Of a stretch of 64,000 nucleotides of DNA, positions 11,471-23,290 are shown piece after piece. Where the stretch lies: assembly GCA_949752735.1 (NCBI GenBank), contig OX457036.1, positions 11,478,352 to 11,542,351 of the forward strand, read 5' to 3'. Origin of the DNA: Lumbricus terrestris. Its lineage: Eukaryota > Annelida > Clitellata > Crassiclitellata > Lumbricidae. A model generated the notes under the pieces. It did not search any database. It was not told where the DNA came from and worked only from the letters and a program-made list of their open reading frames with translations. How positions within the stretch are numbered: position 1 is the first letter of the stretch; each line of letters begins with the position of its first letter. A program made the position numbers and the translations under genes.

Positions 11471-11821
11471 TAATTATGTAGGCCTATTGTAGAGATAGTG
11501 AATCACGATCCTCAAAATCCGACATCTTCTTGTGCATATGAATTTACATTTAATCCATGCGTGGATGATGCATCTTTTCAGCAATTAAAAGTGATTTTAA
11601 GCAATTCGCATCTCCATCTTTAGGGCAGTATATGGTTGTATTGGAATAAAAATCTAATACATTGACACATTCTATAGTATGAAGTAGACAGACGCTATCT
11701 CAATCAGTATATTTATACAGATCTTCTTCATGAACAGATAGTAGGCTATAGCAGTGAGTAGACAACAGACGTGAGTACAGTAACTGTTATTCTATGAGCA
11801 AAACCAACGACTTTACTTAGA
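11470..11821. repeat. Segmental duplication block, copy II (left part)
   Basis: Contains GATCCTCAAAATCCGACATC, TTCTTGTGCATATG and CAGATCTTCTTCATGAACA in the same order as copies I and III. It is cut off at 11821 by the TIR element. Confidence 0.65.
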
Positions 11822-13938
11822 GGGCAATTCCACGGGAAATGGACATAAAAGTCAAAAAACATTTTTGGGAATTTTGGTAATATAAAGGTATCATTTTAAA
11901 GCTAAGAGACCCCAGTGTTCAAAATAATAATTAGAATCAATCATCTTTGGTGAGATGACTGTCAGCCAGCTTACATTTGATGTCGACAAGTTCCGCGCAA
12001 TTCTGTTACAGAAATCTTAAAAGGTTTGTTTTTTAAGTAATGGCAACAATTGGTTGATTTTATCAAACAGGCTACATCAGTTGGATGGAAGTTCCACTTG
12101 GTAAGTATTTTCAAGTAAAACTTTGAACAATTAATAACAGTTCATTTTTTTACTTCAGAAGTTTGGGATGTACTTTTCAATGTTACGTCAGTGACAAAAA
12201 ATTAAGACTTTTTAGAATATACCCAAAAGTAGCAAAGCAAAAATTCTGAAAATTTTTAAACTTCTGATGCAACATATTAGCAATACAAATAAATAGTTGA
12301 AATTTTGTTTTAATTTAAGAAAAAATTTAAACTGTGTCACTGACGTAACATTCACGTTGTCCCTCACGTAACAATATATGTCAGTGATAGTAAGAAACTT
12401 GTTTAAATTCGGTATATACTAGTAAAAATGCACTTATAAATCCAGTAATTGACATCCTAGCTTCGATTTGAAGTAAGCCCTCATTATAATCATCATCATC
12501 ATCATCCTCCCCCTCCTCCTCCTCATCATCATTATCATTATCATCATCATCAATTTTTCATCATCACAGTAAACCAAACTAGTGATTTGCTTTTGCACAC
12601 AGGGTGAGACACGTCACAAAAAACTGGGGCTGAGCTAACATGAATGCGTCACATGAAGAAGTAACTAAAGTAAGGTCACAGGTGGCCATCATGCAGAAGA
12701 ATGCTGAGTAGCAACAATAATGGCAACTAGTGGGACAAAAACAGAAAGAAATCTACCAAATGTACAATGCACAGCCTTCGTCAAAATTATGGTTAAAATG
12801 TTGTCACCCCAACTGAATCAGATCATGCAGCAACTTCAAGAGTTTCTTATCTGCTCAGTAATATATAGGAAAAGCAGTTATTCGACAAAAGAAAATCTTT
12901 TAAAAGTACTCCAAAGAAAGTTGCTCTCATGAACTTCTTAACAACAAACTTTGGCATAGCATTGCAGATTAAAAAGTACATAAAGATGAATAGATTAATG
13001 GACAGAAAGTGATATTGTTTCACATGAGCTGCTGGGAAAGAAGAACTATGCAATATTTGTAAAGATGAATGGCACATGTGATAGTGTATAAAACAAAGCA
13101 TTGATGATGACACTAATGGAGGCATACGTTCGAGATCAAAAGTCTGCAGTCAATGATTGGAACATGAAAATTTGCTTCATTGAGTCCAAAACATGTTGTT
13201 TCAGTAAGTGTAAAAGATCATAATGTATGTTGCTTCAAGCGTCGGGTTGATTTGAAAAAGTTGTCTTCTAGACTACCAGACAGCAATCGAGCTACCGATT
13301 CAGTCAGTCCATGAGCTGCTATCTTGGAGTGCCAACTTATGGAAATGCAAAGGCATTTGTGAATCTGAAGTCAATAATGGTAAACAGAAGGGCTTCTTCA
13401 CTCTCAGTGAACACATTGCAGTATCCAACAACACTGGATAATTTTTAAAGCATTCCTGCATACTTGTGAACCATGACTAGTAAATTTAATGCAATTAATG
13501 TTTGTCTTTTCAGAAGCGTTACGTCAGTGACATTTCAATGTTACGTCAGTGACATTTAGGCACCATTGAAATAAATACATAAGTGACAGCTGGATAAAAT
13601 TTTTAACTTTCTATGTAGGCTATGCCACAACCTGTACTAATAATTTAAAAAACATTAATAAAATTTTTGCAGTCATATTTCAGAAGATTGTGATGCGAAC
13701 ATGAGTTACAATAATTTTGATGTCAGAATGTGTTACGTCAGTGACGATGCACAAAAACTGTTTTTAAAAATACCCATAAATATTTCCTGCCAAGTCTTTT
13801 TTGGCTTTAAAGAAGGATTATATAGTTAAATAATTTGGCATAATTTTTTTGGCAAAGCAGTGATATTATAGTGTGCTAGAATTAAAAACGTTGCCAAATT
13901 TCTCTCTGAATGTTACGTCAGTGACGGTGGAATTGCCC
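11822..13938. mobile_element. TIR DNA transposon with GTTACGTCAGTGAC internal repeats
   Basis: Ends GGGCAATTCCAC at 11822 and its reverse complement at about 13927-13938. Six copies of GTTACGTCAGTGAC (12182, 12336 inverted, 13518, 13540, 13732, 13912) plus a degenerate one near 12365 cluster in the subterminal parts, as expected for transposase- or host-factor-binding sites. The interior has a CAT/CCT simple repeat (12485-12570) and short ORFs (12720-12932) without recognisable motifs. No identifiable transposase, so probably non-autonomous or decayed. Confidence 0.7.
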
Positions 13939-13984
13939 CAAATCGATTTTGTTTCGGCCGGCGTGTACTCACGTCAAAATTTAC

Positions 13985-15180
13985 CAGTGCAGCCCTGCCT
14001 GTCATAGAACCGTGGGCGATGGGTTGGCCTATATTGTACCGATTTCCCTTGTGGGAAAAGCTTATGTATCGTTTTTTGGACAGCTGTGAAGTGTCCAGTA
14101 TCTGCCGGCAGAGTTGGTCAAAGGTTGGCTATCCCCAAGCCTAAGCTATCCTATACCGTAACCGGAGCATCTTGTACTTTTTGAGTGTTGTCGTGCGTTT
14201 TCACTGGTCTCAATCATTCAAAGGCCTTCCTGTAATCTACTAATTTCATTGCTAACTGCCAGCAGATAGAAATATAGGCCTACTGCTCTATTCGGAGTCA
14301 ACCACAGTTACTCTCTAAAATATTTTGGTTACCATTCGTTAGTCTGGGGATCGTGAACCTCGATCCTCCAAATCCTACATGTATATATACAGTTTCTTGT
14401 GGATGTGGATTGAAAGTTACACCATTGATGACGTACCTTTTCACAAAATCGTTTCTCAGTCAGTAGGCCAATACAAATCTTCTTCATGAACAAATTCTAT
14501 TGTATTTAGTAGACACATCTCAATCAGCAGGCAATGCAAATCTTCTACAATGAATAGGCCTAAACTGTATAGTAATACGTATTGGCCGAAAACAAGCGTA
14601 GTAGCGTACATGTATGTATATGCTATAATGAATGACTTGACCAAGACACAACTTGCCTTAAGCTTTGCTGATATATTATCAAACAGGAGAACACGAGTGC
14701 CAGTGAATCGAACAGGCGGCTGAACTTCCCGCATCCATTCAGACTGAAATTGATGAAGCTGCCACAACTGTAACTATTTTCCAAATGCAATCAAATTTCC
14801 CATGCACAAAAAACACGACCGATTCGGAAACTGGTATGAAACTGGGCTAAAAAGAAAGTGTTAGTCGTAGGGCCAACTATAATCAAACAAACAAACCATT
14901 GCTCTTTGACTGTGTACCACATTCAAGTTTTCTTTTATCCCACTTATTTTGTACTCAATTGTTTTCTGTATTGAAAATGTTTTCGCTTGTTGGTGAGAAT
15001 ATAGTTTGGAGGACTATAATTACTGTTGATGATGTTGCCGCACAAACTCGCATGTAACACAAGCAAAATTGCCTTCAATTGGTATCAATTAGGGCCTATA
15101 GGCCTACAGTCAAGCACGCGTGTCCTCATTTGGTGGACTGGATAGAGGTGCAACAGAAATTCATAACTTAGCCTACTATT
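13985..15180. repeat. Segmental duplication block, copy II (right part)
   Basis: Begins GTCATAGAACCGTGGGCGAT, paralogous to 1593 onward. It continues through TCTGCCGGCAGAGTTGGTCA, TTTCTTGTGGATGTGGATTG and GGTGGACTGGATAGAGG in the order seen in copy I. Confidence 0.75.
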
Positions 15181-16680
15181 TACACCTTTTAATAGGTGTG
15201 GCGCTTTGGTTTTTATACTCTGTAAATAAATTATTATTGAACTATCGACCCACGAGAACATACGCTGCAATGATTAAACATTTTATTTTGTGTGAGAAAT
15301 TTTATCAGAGGTGAGCGACATTCTACGGAGCATGGAGTGCAGAAGCAATAAGCAGCTTATGAGTCGTGGGTAAAGTTCTGTATTTGACATTCTATTGAGT
15401 GCTGAACTTTCTATTCTAACTTTTTACTGCGACGATTATCTAGGTGACAGCTCATATTAACACCCAATTGATAGTTTTCATCAAGACCTTTTAGCATGTA
15501 GACCTAGTTCGACACAAAATGCGCAGTTCTACATGAAATTGAGCAGTTATAGAAACATTTCAAAGCAGCTTCAATAGTAAAAAAGGTAATTGATTTCCGA
15601 TAGGGAGTAATTTACCATGGGGGATGGTAAGGGAAAGAAAGAGCTGTACAGTTCTAAAAATTTCTGAAAGAAGACACTGGTTTGTAAAAAATCGTATCTT
15701 GTGAAATGCCTTGAGTTTAGTTAATGTGTGGCGTCTTTTGGGTACTCTTGTACCATGTTGCTATTGACATCGAGAGAATTGCATGGGTGACGATTTTCAG
15801 TAGCGCTCATTGGCTTTATACTAGTGGGTGTCGTTTCGGAGTGATTTGACCTCTAAATGCATGGAAGTATATAGCCACCTTAGTTGGGTTTATTAGGCGA
15901 AGGATGGAAAATGTCATGCAAGAGTCAGCCTGGATATAAACACATTAAACAGCCTAGAGATTCAGTTGTTCAACCTGCATCGACCTTGGAGTATCGGTTG
16001 GTGAAAGAGGATTTGAGACGATCTACGTGCCATCCATCCGGGACGCTGCTTGCTATCTATGGCGTACTCGACTATTTGGAAGGGGAAGCAGTTCTCTCGA
16101 TGTCAATAATATGTTGTTGTGAACGCTGTCGATTAAATGTCGGCGAAGGACGAATAAAGCGGTCTTGTTTTTACGCTACACCACGTGCATTGATGACTCA
16201 TTTTAAGCCTCTCGATAACCATAGCCATAACCACACTTTTTATAGAAACCAATGTAATACTTAATAAATACAATGTTGGCTCAAAGGGAGAGTTCTAAAC
16301 ACCGCCAGCTAGGATCAAGCGAGAATTAACATTTAAATAAGTACTGAAAATAAGTTAATCAGGATATATAACTGAATGTTTAAGTTCAAATACGCAAATA
16401 TGCAAAAGTTTGTACAGGACAAAATCTTAACTAGTTAACTAATTAGCACAAGAGGCAAACTTAATTAATATGTGAAAACAGATAAGTAGGCCTACACAGT
16501 TGTATTTTAAACGAAAACAAACTGTTAAGTTTCGATCTACGGACCAGTCATCCGAGACACTGTCCACTGGATGGCCTACTCGAAAGGAAAGTAGTTGATG
16601 TATCACGAGAGACGGACGGAGGACAATCCTCTGCTGAGATTCAGAGTTTCGGGCATCCTGATAGAACTCTGAACCACTCG
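15181..16680. other. Intergenic stretch without a supported gene
   Basis: The longest ORF (15884-16264, plus, 126 codons) has a CCCERCRLN cluster but no family resemblance I recognise and no evidence of splice structure. The rest is AT-rich non-coding DNA. Confidence 0.5.
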
Positions 16681-16688
16681 GCACCTGT

Positions 16689-16835
16689 CATAGGCGCAAT
16701 CACGTCCTAAAAGTTGGGGGGGACCATAATGAATCACGTCCTAAAAGTTGGGGGACCATAATAGTAAAGCTAGGGGACCACTCAAAAGTTGGGGGGGACG
16801 CGTCCCGTGGGTCCCATAGGGTGGTTGCGCCTATG
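16689..16835. mobile_element. Small hAT-type MITE with exact 8-bp TSD
   Basis: The 147-bp element has ends CATAGGCGCAATCAC and, inverted, CATAGGCGCAACCAC. It is flanked by the identical 8-mer GCACCTGT at 16681-16688 and 16836-16843. The interior is three imprecise repeats of AAAAGTTGGGGGGACC-like sequence. Confidence 0.9.
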
Positions 16836-16875
16836 GCACCTGTGTGTGTGTGTGTTTATGTATTTATTTATGTCT

Positions 16876-17755
16876 CAGTGGCGTAGCAATAGGTGGTGCA
16901 GCTTGTGCAGTGCACAAGGGCCCCTGGCTGTTGAGGGGCCACCGCCGGTCAGAGTCAATTTTTTATTTTAAGAATAATACCGAATGTGTTTATATTTACA
17001 TGTACAGCGGTGCGTAGGCCCAAATTGCAATGGATTGTGCAGATTGCACTTGGGGTCTCTGGTGGTTAGAGTCAAGATTTTACATTCAGAATATTCAGAA
17101 TGTAATCAAGTCTTCATGTACTGTAGTGATCATGTGTTGATCAGTGCTGGGATGGTGGTGGGTACCGCATTGACACCGAGCAGAGAAGCGCTTCGGAAAC
17201 TATGGTGGTATATGGTACCAGCTGCATTACTAAAGGATTCAGGAACGAAGGCATCTCAATTATTTTGCGCAAGGAAATTCGCCCAGGGGAACATTTTTGC
17301 ATTTCGGAATTTTTCTCTTCTTCTTTTACACTTATGGTAGGCTAGCAACCGAGACTTGAGTCACTTCACATTATACCAATTTATTATGTTATTTCTTTTT
17401 TAGGCAATTAGGCTACCCAACTGTTTGACAGAATTTAAATGTGGATGATGATTTATACTTCAACAGATGAAAGAATGTTTTTTGATGAGTTTTGTCAAGC
17501 ACTCGAATTGAATTTTCTCTGGTAGCCTGAAGAAATAGAAAATGATTATAAAGACTTACGGGAGAAAATAATTAAAATTAAAATGAGTTAATTTTTATTC
17601 AATTTCGGGATCGAAATAATGCAAATTTATAGCCTATTGAAAAATAGCAAGGCACAGCATATTTATTTGAAATCGAGGCGGTTCAAGTAGCCTAATGATG
17701 GGGTCCACCACCGAAGCCCTGCACAAGGGTCCCCAAAAACCTTGCTACGCCACTG
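16876..17755. mobile_element. hAT-type non-autonomous element, CAGTGGCGTAGCAA ends
   Basis: CAGTGGCGTAGCAA at 16876 is mirrored at 17742-17755. Flanking 8-mers TTATGTCT and TTATGTAT differ at one base, fitting a hAT target duplication made inside the (ATGT)n microsatellite. Both ends carry the TGCACAAGGGYCCC subterminal block. No transposase domain is visible inside. Confidence 0.85.
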
Positions 17756-17794
17756 TTATGTATGTATATATTTATGTATGTATGAAGGTGTGGT

Positions 17795-17797
17795 GTG

Positions 17798-17829
<32 letters not shown>

Positions 17830-17871
17830 TGTATGCATGTATTTGTGTATGTATGTATGTATGTATTTATG

Positions 17872-17905
<34 letters not shown>

Positions 17906-17981
17906 TGTATGTATGTATGTATGTATGTATGTATGTATGTATGTATGTATGTATGTATGTATGTATGTATGTATGTATGTA

Positions 17982-18012
<31 letters not shown>

Positions 18013-18042
18013 CATACATACATACATACATACATACATACA

Positions 18043-18076
<34 letters not shown>

Positions 18077-18182
18077 CATAAATACATACATACATACATA
18101 CACAAATACATGCATACATACATACATACATACATACATACATACATACATACATACATACATACATACATACATACATACA

Positions 18183-18216
<34 letters not shown>

Positions 18217-18545
18217 CATAAATACATACATACATACATACACAAATACATGCATACATACATACATACATACATACTATGTATGTATGTATGTATGTAT
18301 GTATGTATGTATGTGTGTATGTATGTATGTATGTATGTATGTATGTATGTATGTATGTATTTATGTATGTATGTATGTATGTATGTATGTATGTATGTAT
18401 GTATGTATGTATGTATGTATGTATGTATGTATGTATGTATGTATGTACGTATGTACGTATGTACGTATGTATGTATGTATGTATGTATGTATGTATGTAT
18501 GTATGTATGTATGTATGTATGTATGTATGTATGTATGTATGTACA
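17795..18545. repeat. (ATGT)n-(CATA)n-(ATGT)n foldback microsatellite
   Basis: About 185 bp of ATGT repeat, then about 290 bp of the complementary CATA repeat, then about 265 bp of ATGT again. The same interruptions (ATGCATGTATTTGTG, ATTTATGTATATATG) occur once in the first arm and twice inverted in the middle arm (18066-18117 and 18207-18258, 141 bp apart). The tract arose by inverted and then direct duplication, and does not consist of three independent expansions. All long ORFs across it are artefacts. Confidence 0.95.
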
Positions 18546-18897
18546 GAACGTCTCCATGAATGTATGTTTGAATGAATGATTGTACGTATGTGCGGTTCTA
18601 TACGTTTAATTCATAGAATATAATCCTCTGTATATATTTCAGCTGTACTGACTATTGGTATTCTATTCGCATCGTAGCCGAATAGTCATCCGAATAGTTC
18701 ATTCGTATACATGTATGACCGAATAGTCGTACATGTATAGGTTATATACATTGGCGTTTAATATAACCAAATTGACACGCCGCAACACAAATACAACAGC
18801 CGTTAGAGTTTTAACTTCCCACGTGCCAGGAAAACAGATTTAATAGAAACCATGTCTTGTACTCTGATCATTGAAATGATAAAATTCCGGGATTGTT
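18546..18897. other. 3' flank of the second Mab-21-like gene
   Basis: No ORF. Sequence from about 18770 (the CCAGGAAAACAGATTTAATAGAAA region) matches 7952 onward, the 3' flank of the first gene. On the minus strand an ATTAAA poly(A)-signal variant lies within this shared part. Confidence 0.5.
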
Positions 18898-21777
18898 TCA
18901 AAATTTTCCGAAGTTTTGTAGAAGAAACGAGCGGATAATACGTTCAAACGGAAGATTACATTTAACGGCAGCAAAATCAGTCAATGCTTTTCTATGAGGT
19001 TGATTGCGGTCGATGCAGCATCTGAATTTCAAATACCTTGCTAGAAAATGTCTTCGAAGAAAATAATGACATCTAGTGGAATGATTATCGCAAATAGACC
19101 GTGAGAGCGGTTCCTTACGATAGTAAATGAATCGGGCGAATAAGCGGGCAAACGTTGATTCGTTAGTACACTCAGATTTGCACATAGCGTCATTCAGAGG
19201 TGATAAATAATAAGCGAAAGTGTGAAGCCCAAGCAAACATTGCACCTCTCTATCGAAAAGAGAGTCAAGCGGAGGCAATAGCAAAACATTCGCAAATGCA
19301 AACTCATTTAAATCGTTCTGGAGATCAGGCTCCTTTAGAATTTGTTCACATAAATGCAACACTTCATCATATCGACGAAACTTATAATGATACAAAGCAC
19401 GATAGCAGTCAGCTGTGTTGCACTGGATGCCAAAGTCATTGCGAATCACATTGTAGAATGTTGTCATATTTTCCAAGGCATTTTCTATTAAATAACCAAG
19501 TAGTTTTTCTTTAACTATTAAACTATTCTCACTAAGAGTTGCATTTCTTGTTAGTGATTGCTTTCTCCGATAAAGGCACTCTTTCATATCGTTGAAGGAA
19601 GTGCTTGAATTACACCAAATGCAGAGCGTTCGTTTTGTCAAAGCCATCAGTAAGTTATCTAGCGTAGTACAAGCAGAAGTTTGTATATCACGATTCAACT
19701 GTAGGACTAATTGCTTTGAAAATCCTTTGTTGAATATTGCTATTAAATAATATGCAAACACCTTTGGAGTAAGACGTAGATCGAGATAAATCTGACTCTT
19801 TGTGAAATTCATTGTCTCTCTGAAATTTTTGTAAAGCAGATAAAATCCAACGATTCTAACAACATCGTCAATGAAGAGCAAGCAACCTGCATTCAATGTT
19901 TCATTTTCCACGTGTTTCGTTTCACACTTGAAAAATTCTGAACATAGGTCTATTACTAGCTGGCTTTCAGTGTTTACGTAATGAAGTGCAGCAAGATAGA
20001 GCAACGCCGTAGGAACGACTGTGTCCCTTAGAGAATCATGTATTCGCAAGGTCTTTCTAAGCAGTTCTTTTGCTAATAGAAACGCCAATTGCTGTTCTGA
20101 ATGGCTATTGGACCTTGATATGTTTTGCATGAGCTCCAGTGCTCGTAAATATTGAAACAGACTTGTTTCCGTTGTGGAGGGTGTAGGAAATGTATGATAT
20201 CGACACCTGACGTTTTGGGGCTTTAAGAAAAAGGCTTTGATCAATTCATGAAATACGTCGCTATCCCACGGGATTGTATGACACTCCAAACCGTAGACTG
20301 CATTCAAACAATGCAGTGTCGAATCAAAGTATGCGAAACATGAAATGCCACTCGGTATTGGTTGCAATGGCAGAATACTGTGTCTTAACAAATGAAACTT
20401 TCGTATTATAGTTGTGAACAGAGGATTTAAACAAGCTCTCCGTTGCAAGCCAACGGAATTAACCATTGTGTGAGTAAAGACATTGCAAATTGAAAATCCA
20501 GATGAAAACAAGTAATCGAAAGATCTGAACTTCAATGCTTTCCGAAGATCGAAGATAGCTTGTTTGTAATCCTCTAAATTTGGTGTCTCTTTTCTTGCGT
20601 TTCTAGTTTTTGTGACTTTCAGATGCACCCAAGTGATTGGACTTATATAATTTTCTACGAACCAATCACAAAGAATGTCAGCATTTTGGAACTCATTCAA
20701 TCGTCTTTCCGTCTTAACAAGCATTGCACGGTTCGATGGCTCATGAAATAGATTTGCATCAGGAACAAAATAGTTCGGAAAAAACCCACTCGATAGCCAT
20801 TCTGAAAGCTTTTCTAGTAGCTCACAACAGGTCTCAATAAGAGAAACGGAATTCCACCAATCAGGTGACGTCCTCTCGCAAGTCCACAGCATCAGCGTTT
20901 TTATATGATATGAGCACAAAACCTCAACTTCCTTTGGACAATCCTTTTGTATCAATTCTTTCTTACAAAAGAATCTCAACAAATGATAGACAATCTGTTG
21001 AACTTGTGTCCAACTTTGGATTAAAATTACTTCTGCTAAGGAAAATGACAATCTCCACTGCTGTTCATCGTTCCTGCAAGCACGATGCTGAGCGTAGACA
21101 ACATGACAACCATTTTGTACAACTTCGGAGATTTTGGCATTCGTCGGCCATCCGTGATCTCGATGTCGTTTCGGCCAATCTTTGGCTTCTCTAGGCCACT
21201 GAGGACACCACACGCTTTGAACTGCATCGTACGTCATTGGATATTGGTCAGTTTGCAACGTAATTGCTGGACCTTTCACAGTTCTTGACGAGACACAAAG
21301 ATCTTCCTCATTTGTGTCTTGATCATTGCCATATACATCTGTAGTAATCTTAAGGTAGAAATTTGGTTCGTCGCTAAATTCATATTTCTTGTACTTCCAG
21401 TTATAGTTCATCATTCCGAAAACTCGAAGTTGAACAAAACCTGGATAATTTAGATATGGCTCCATCTTACAACACTTTATCGTCTCGTCCAACAAACGCA
21501 AATCATTTGGCAACACAGGAATCTCATCAACGAATGCCAGCACATCGTCGAAGGTCAAAAGTTTATCATGGTCGTCGATGCAGGTATTCAATGGTCTGAT
21601 GTAGAACTCTTCACTGCTACCACATGCAGTGATGTGAACGTTTGCCAAACGGCCCAGTGATGAGATTGGGTCATATTTGAGATCAGAAACAACACCACAC
21701 GACTTTGGAAGCAACTGGCATGTACTGACAATGAATTCAGATGTAAGTTCTATTAATCGTTTCGCTACGGTTTCCAT
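18898..21777 (-). CDS. Mab-21-like protein (cGAS-like receptor family), 959 aa
   Basis: Intact single-exon reading frame. The N-terminal ~325 residues are Mab-21/cGLR-like: CGSSEEF at 52-58 and DHD at 69-71 (candidate metal-binding Asp69 and Asp71), Asp184 in MTYDAVQ as candidate third acid, then CPQWPREAKDW near 191-201 and WRLSFSLAEVIL, then CSYHIKTLMLWTCE. In active relatives this fold makes cyclic dinucleotides after sensing nucleic acid. The usual Gly after GSxxE is Glu here, so catalysis is uncertain. Residues ~330-959 are a long, Cys-rich, probably helical C-terminal region (NYFVPDANLF begins it) common to invertebrate long Mab-21-like proteins; its function is not known to me. The start ATG is one base after a conserved TTTCCATACAG acceptor shared with the paralogue at 8026-10926. 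No signal peptide or membrane segment is evident. Confidence 0.9.
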   Translation of the reverse strand: METVAKRLIELTSEFIVSTCQLLPKSCGVVSDLKYDPISSLGRLANVHITACGSSEEFYIRPLNTCIDDHDKLLTFDDVLAFVDEIPVLPNDLRLLDETIKCCKMEPYLNYPGFVQLRVFGMMNYNWKYKKYEFSDEPNFYLKITTDVYGNDQDTNEEDLCVSSRTVKGPAITLQTDQYPMTYDAVQSVWCPQWPREAKDWPKRHRDHGWPTNAKISEVVQNGCHVVYAQHRACRNDEQQWRLSFSLAEVILIQSWTQVQQIVYHLLRFFCKKELIQKDCPKEVEVLCSYHIKTLMLWTCERTSPDWWNSVSLIETCCELLEKLSEWLSSGFFPNYFVPDANLFHEPSNRAMLVKTERRLNEFQNADILCDWFVENYISPITWVHLKVTKTRNARKETPNLEDYKQAIFDLRKALKFRSFDYLFSSGFSICNVFTHTMVNSVGLQRRACLNPLFTTIIRKFHLLRHSILPLQPIPSGISCFAYFDSTLHCLNAVYGLECHTIPWDSDVFHELIKAFFLKPQNVRCRYHTFPTPSTTETSLFQYLRALELMQNISRSNSHSEQQLAFLLAKELLRKTLRIHDSLRDTVVPTALLYLAALHYVNTESQLVIDLCSEFFKCETKHVENETLNAGCLLFIDDVVRIVGFYLLYKNFRETMNFTKSQIYLDLRLTPKVFAYYLIAIFNKGFSKQLVLQLNRDIQTSACTTLDNLLMALTKRTLCIWCNSSTSFNDMKECLYRRKQSLTRNATLSENSLIVKEKLLGYLIENALENMTTFYNVIRNDFGIQCNTADCYRALYHYKFRRYDEVLHLCEQILKEPDLQNDLNEFAFANVLLLPPLDSLFDREVQCLLGLHTFAYYLSPLNDAMCKSECTNESTFARLFARFIYYRKEPLSRSICDNHSTRCHYFLRRHFLARYLKFRCCIDRNQPHRKALTDFAAVKCNLPFERIIRSFLLQNFGKF

Positions 21778-21792
21778 CCTGTATGGAAATTA
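21778..21792 (-). promoter_or_regulatory. Predicted splice acceptor before the ATG
   Basis: The minus strand reads TTTCCATACAG then GATGGAAACC, conserved with the other paralogue. This implies an upstream non-coding exon that I cannot locate. Confidence 0.55.
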
Positions 21793-21844
21793 TAATATTT
21801 CTTTTATCACAGTGTCATCTACGTTGTCAACTTCATCACCTTTG

Positions 21845-21985
21845 CCAAAAATAATCATCATCGTCATCGTCGTTTACAGCGTTGTTGACATAATCATTAT
21901 CATCATCATTGTCACCTTCATCATCATCATCATCATCATCGTCATCATCGTCGTCGTCGTCGTCGTCGTCATCATCATCAATTAC
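21845..21985. repeat. CAT/CGT trinucleotide tract upstream of the second Mab-21-like gene
   Basis: Interrupted (CAT)n and (CGT)n runs. Positional counterpart of 10980-11095. Confidence 0.9.
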
Positions 21986-22424
21986 TGACAGTAGATCTTA
22001 TAAATTAGACTGATGCAATATTCGCCATGCATACAATGCTGTCGACTGCATGGTGAATTGTTGATGGCACATTTAGTGGTTATGCGGGTCTTCCCGAATT
22101 GTCAAATCAAAAGTTTTCACCTCTTGACAGTCATAAATTATTTGCATCCCGTGTCCCGTCTTTATCTCGAATATCTCTGGACCCTGGTGTTAGCAGCCTA
22201 TCTATTTTTTCCAGAATCAGAAGTTGATACGACTTGATATCTATACTTGTTATCGATCCCCATTGCAATTATCTTCTTCCTCTTTTAGGATGGTTTCTAT
22301 CTTCGGCTTTTCCTTCGATTCATCATTCAGTCCAGAATCAAAGTTTTTTTGTTCTCCTGGAGATTTCTTCCTTCGTATTTTAAACAGCTGTGAATTGGCC
22401 CATATCAAAGGTTAGGCTAGCCCC

Positions 22425-23290
22425 ATCAGGGAGGCGGGCCTATGCCTATAGCTTTGAGCACAATATTTTTCGAGTGTTGTCCAGCGTTTACACCAGTTCC
22501 AACTCTTGAAGGACTTTCCTGTAATCTCAAGTGTTACTACCAGTACTTAGCTAGTTATTTACTGATCTATTCTAGAGAGACCAGAGTTACTTCCTAACAC
22601 ATCCAATTGCCATTGGTATGGGATCGCGAAGCGTGACCCTCCAAATCCAACACTTTATTCTGCATGTGGATTGAAATTTATACCACTGACGATGTATCAT
22701 ATCAATTCAACAGATAAGAACGAAATGTGCAGCTAATTCGCATCTAAATCAGTTGGATTATACAGAATCTTCTTCATGAACAAATATTTATAACATGATT
22801 CAGTAGACAACCAGCGAAAAATTCTATAAGCAAATGAATGACTTGACTATGACACCACTTGCCTTGGGCTACGCTCAAATATCAAACAGGAGTGGCAGTG
22901 AATCGATCAGGCAGCTGGACTTCTTGCATTCATAAAAACTGATTTCGACGAAGCTGACACAACTACAGATCTCTACATGCAACTCTTCTATACATGCATA
23001 CATGAAACAGCGCATTATGAAGCACGACTGATTCAGAAACGTATGTGAAAGTGCTCTAATAAGAAAGTATTAGACCTAAGGCCTAGAAAGTAAACTAACC
23101 ATTGCTCTATGCCTACAGGCTGTATGCCACATTTCAGTTTTCCTTTATCTCATTTATTGCATCCCCAATAATATTTTTGCTGTGTTAGCGGTGCTTCCGT
23201 TTGTAGTCCAGATGATTGCGAGTAGGCCTATTAGTATTGTTGATGGTGTCGCCATGCAAACATGAACACACAAACACATACGAACGGTAA
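22425..23290. repeat. Segmental duplication block, copy III (left part)
   Basis: Collinear with 14150-15060 and 1740-3700: TTTTTCGAGTGTTGTCC, CTTCCTGTAATCTC, GGATCGCGAAGCGTGACCCTCC, TCTTCTTCATGAACAAAT. It is separated from its distal part by two hAT insertions. Confidence 0.75.

Noticed and set aside
15884..16264. 126-codon ORF as a host gene
   Set aside because: No recognisable family, no splice or promoter context; length is within chance for this amount of DNA.
17692..18579. Many long ORFs of Met-Tyr-Val-Cys or Tyr-Ile-His-Thr repeats
   Set aside because: They are translations of the (ATGT)n/(CATA)n microsatellite in every frame on both strands.
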